Source: Candidatus Nomurabacteria bacterium CG_4_9_14_0_2_um_filter_32_10 (GTDB lineage Bacteria > Patescibacteriota > Minisyncoccia > Phycocordibacterales > UBA9973). From it: 8,086 nt of DNA. The notes beneath the pieces are model-generated. The model was not told the DNA's origin. It saw only the letters and a program-made list of their open reading frames with translations, and made no database searches. The stretch spans positions 1-8,086 of the forward strand of contig PFRK01000017.1 in assembly GCA_002788475.1 (NCBI GenBank), given 5' to 3'. This document shows, one piece after another, positions 7,172 to 8,086 of the stretch. Position 1 is the stretch's first letter, and the number at the start of each line of letters is the position of its first letter. A program made the position numbers and the translations under genes.

Positions 7172-7286
7172 AAATATAGAAATAAAAATTTAAAGAGTCG
7201 TGGATTCCCTGTCCTCACGGTCTCCAAGGGCGCCTGCCTGCCGGTAGGCAGGAAGGCTCAGAAATTTTTGATTTCTATGTTTTTAA
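7168..7286. terminator. Long inverted repeat between convergent genes, probable bidirectional terminator
   Basis: The spacer between the two convergent genes is framed by A+T arms at 7170-7191 and 7262-7284. They are complementary apart from one mismatch and one single-base bulge, and the pairing extends slightly outward to 7168 and 7286. Just inside, GAGTC (7195-7199) can pair with GGCTC (7255-7259) using a G-U pair. The core between them is about two-thirds G+C by hand count (43 of 65), against about 30% around it, and contains the strong hairpin at 7233-7252. The left arm is A-rich and the right arm T-rich, so a transcript from either side would form a stem followed by U-rich RNA. Intrinsic termination for both the operon and pyrG is the simplest role. 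The mosaic composition would also fit a small non-autonomous mobile element. Confidence 0.6.
7233..7252. repeat. 20-bp G+C-rich palindrome (CCTGCC...GGCAGG)
   Basis: The sequence CCTGCCTGCCGGTAGGCAGG is a near-perfect inverted repeat; its two 10-bp halves differ from exact complementarity at one position, which can form a G-U pair in RNA. It stands out sharply in A+T-rich DNA. Read on the minus strand, one frame is open and gives LPTGRQA. I recall similar short peptides inserted in proteins predicted from Parcubacteria, but cannot verify this here. It may be one copy of a dispersed palindromic repeat family, here in a non-coding site, and it also strengthens the presumed terminator. Confidence 0.7.
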
Positions 7287-7291
7287 TTTTT

Positions 7292-8086
7292 TTATTTTAA
7301 TTTTTTTATACAAGCTTTTATGAAAGCTGAAAAAAGAGGATGAGGGTTTAAAGGATGAGCTAAAAATTCTGGATGAAATTGTGTACCTAAAAAGAAAAGA
7401 TGTTTACTCTTTGGAAGCTCCGCTATCTCCATCAAGTGTCCATCTGGAGATCGTCCTGAAAATACGAGTCCTTTAGCTTCTAAATCAGCCACAAAAGCTG
7501 GATTTACTTCATAGCGATGACGATGTCTCTCCGTAATAAATGTTGGTCCTTTTTGAAGATTTAAGGGCCGACTTTGAGAGGAGGAAACATAAGCTTCTCT
7601 TGCTATAGTCCCATCACGCAATACCGCTTTATATTCTCCCAAACGCATAGATCCACCATAAGAATTATTTTTCAAAATTTCTTTTTGTGATTCCATTACA
7701 TCTATCACCATATTTTTAGATTTAGGATTTACTTCTCTAGTATTTGCATCTTTTAACCCTAAAACATTTCGTGCATATTCTATAACCATCATTTGCATAC
7801 CATAACAAAGACCAAAATAAGGAATCTTATTTTCACGGACAAATTTTATAACATTTAAATTTCCTTCTACCCCTCGTGAGCCGAAACCTCCCGGAATAAT
7901 TATACCGTCATAATTCTTGAGTTTACGTAAATTCTTTGCCACCTCTCCGCCGGAGGCGGATCCGCCTTTGGCGGAAAAATCACTAGAGTTAAGCCATGTC
8001 ATAATTGGTTTTCTATTCTGCGCATAACTAGAATATTTTATAGCTTCAATAACAGATAAATAAGAATCAGATAAAATAAAATCTCC
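7292..8086 (-). CDS. pyrG: CTP synthase, C-terminal part (5' end beyond the window)
   Basis: The reading frame is open from the right edge to the TAA at 7294-7292, giving 264 visible residues. The N-terminal amidoligase (synthase) domain is mostly outside the window. The first visible residues, GDFILSDSYLSVIEA and NRKPIMTWL, are the family's end-of-synthase region, so the internal ATG at 8002 is not the start. The class I glutamine amidotransferase domain is complete: PGGFGSRG (oxyanion region), Cys94 in GLCYGMQ, ERHRHRYEVN, and His238/Glu240 in FHPEF (numbered from the edge). All three catalytic residues are present. The enzyme makes CTP from UTP, ATP and glutamine-derived ammonia in the cytoplasm. 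Two departures are seen: ten extra codons from a palindromic element (7946-7975), and a longer stretch than expected before ERHRHRYE (codons at 7588-7538). The frame stays intact, so the gene is probably functional. It is convergent with the sugar/glycosyltransferase operon and likely unrelated to it. Confidence 0.95.
   Translation of the reverse strand, partial: GDFILSDSYLSVIEAIKYSSYAQNRKPIMTWLNSSDFSAKGGSASGGEVAKNLRKLKNYDGIIIPGGFGSRGVEGNLNVIKFVRENKIPYFGLCYGMQMMVIEYARNVLGLKDANTREVNPKSKNMVIDVMESQKEILKNNSYGGSMRLGEYKAVLRDGTIAREAYVSSSQSRPLNLQKGPTFITERHRHRYEVNPAFVADLEAKGLVFSGRSPDGHLMEIAELPKSKHLFFLGTQFHPEFLAHPLNPHPLFSAFIKACIKKLK
7946..7975. repeat. 30-bp double palindrome inserted in frame in pyrG
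   Basis: Two adjacent 15-bp hairpin units make up this element. On the plus strand they are TCCGCC-GGA-GGCGGA and TCCGCC-TTT-GGCGGA, each with a perfect 6-bp stem and a 3-nt loop. The junction GGCGGATCCGCC is itself palindromic, so only the loops break the symmetry of the whole. The element is very G+C-rich in an A+T-rich gene. On the coding (minus) strand it reads in frame as SAKGGSASGG, between the segment LNSSDF and EVAKNLRKLKNYDG. Its length of 30 bp preserves the frame. It behaves like the in-frame palindromic elements known from Rickettsia, although its sequence appears unrelated. Confidence 0.85.

Noticed and set aside
7168..7286. Integron attC site
   Set aside because: The imperfect palindrome between genes recalls attC, but no GTTRRRY/RYYYAAC core pair is seen, the genes converge, and there is no cassette-like gene order.
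7946..7975. Sequencing or assembly artefact, or adapter-like sequence, in pyrG
   Set aside because: The 30-bp element keeps the frame exactly, is flanked by intact conserved sequence on both sides, and has the symmetry of a natural palindromic repeat.
7292..8002. pyrG read as a short gene starting at the ATG at 8002
   Set aside because: The frame is open to the window edge, and the upstream codons encode conserved CTP synthase sequence (GDFILSDSYLSVIEA), so 8002 is an internal Met.

Overview
The window is low in G+C (around 30% by eye), and no start codon visible in it has a convincing Shine-Dalgarno sequence. All seven visible stop codons are TAA. These traits fit a bacterium with an A+T-rich genome. 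So do the short G+C-rich palindromes, one of them inserted in frame inside a housekeeping gene, and the TMTC-like membrane protein with TPR repeats. I would guess a member of the Candidate Phyla Radiation (Patescibacteria, Parcubacteria-like). This is an inference from style; the window has no marker such as rRNA that would prove it.

Layout. Positions 1-1480 carry two minus-strand genes: a polyprenyl-phosphate-mannose-synthase-like family 2 glycosyltransferase, cut by the left edge, and upstream of it a GDP-mannose 4,6-dehydratase-like short-chain dehydrogenase. A 97-bp A+T-rich divergent spacer (1481-1577) separates them from a five-gene plus-strand operon (1578-7171). Its genes are 1-2 nt apart or overlapping: a cupin, a short NAD-dependent epimerase/reductase-like protein, a TylC3/NovU-type sugar C-methyltransferase, a PMT/ArnT-like GT-C membrane glycosyltransferase, and a TMTC-like GT-C membrane protein ending in four TPR repeats. 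The operon converges on pyrG (CTP synthase; its 3' 795 bp are present, 8086-7292). The spacer between them is a long A+T inverted repeat with a core of about two-thirds G+C.

How the genes may work together. The dehydratase-like protein, cupin, reductase-like protein and C-methyltransferase have the shape of a cassette for a modified, possibly C-methyl-branched, nucleotide sugar. The family 2 transferase would load a sugar onto a polyprenyl phosphate. The two GT-C membrane enzymes would use such lipid-linked sugars outside the membrane to decorate protein, lipid or glycan. The gene content supports this outline, but substrates and products are inferred. The dehydratase-like protein has Arg where the family's catalytic Glu belongs, so its reaction may differ from its name.

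The most unusual DNA is at the right end. A 30-bp double palindrome (7946-7975) adds ten codons in frame to pyrG, and a second, different palindrome (7233-7252) sits in the hairpin just past the pyrG stop. No stretch longer than 300 bases lacks a gene. I saw no tRNA, rRNA, CRISPR array or transposase.
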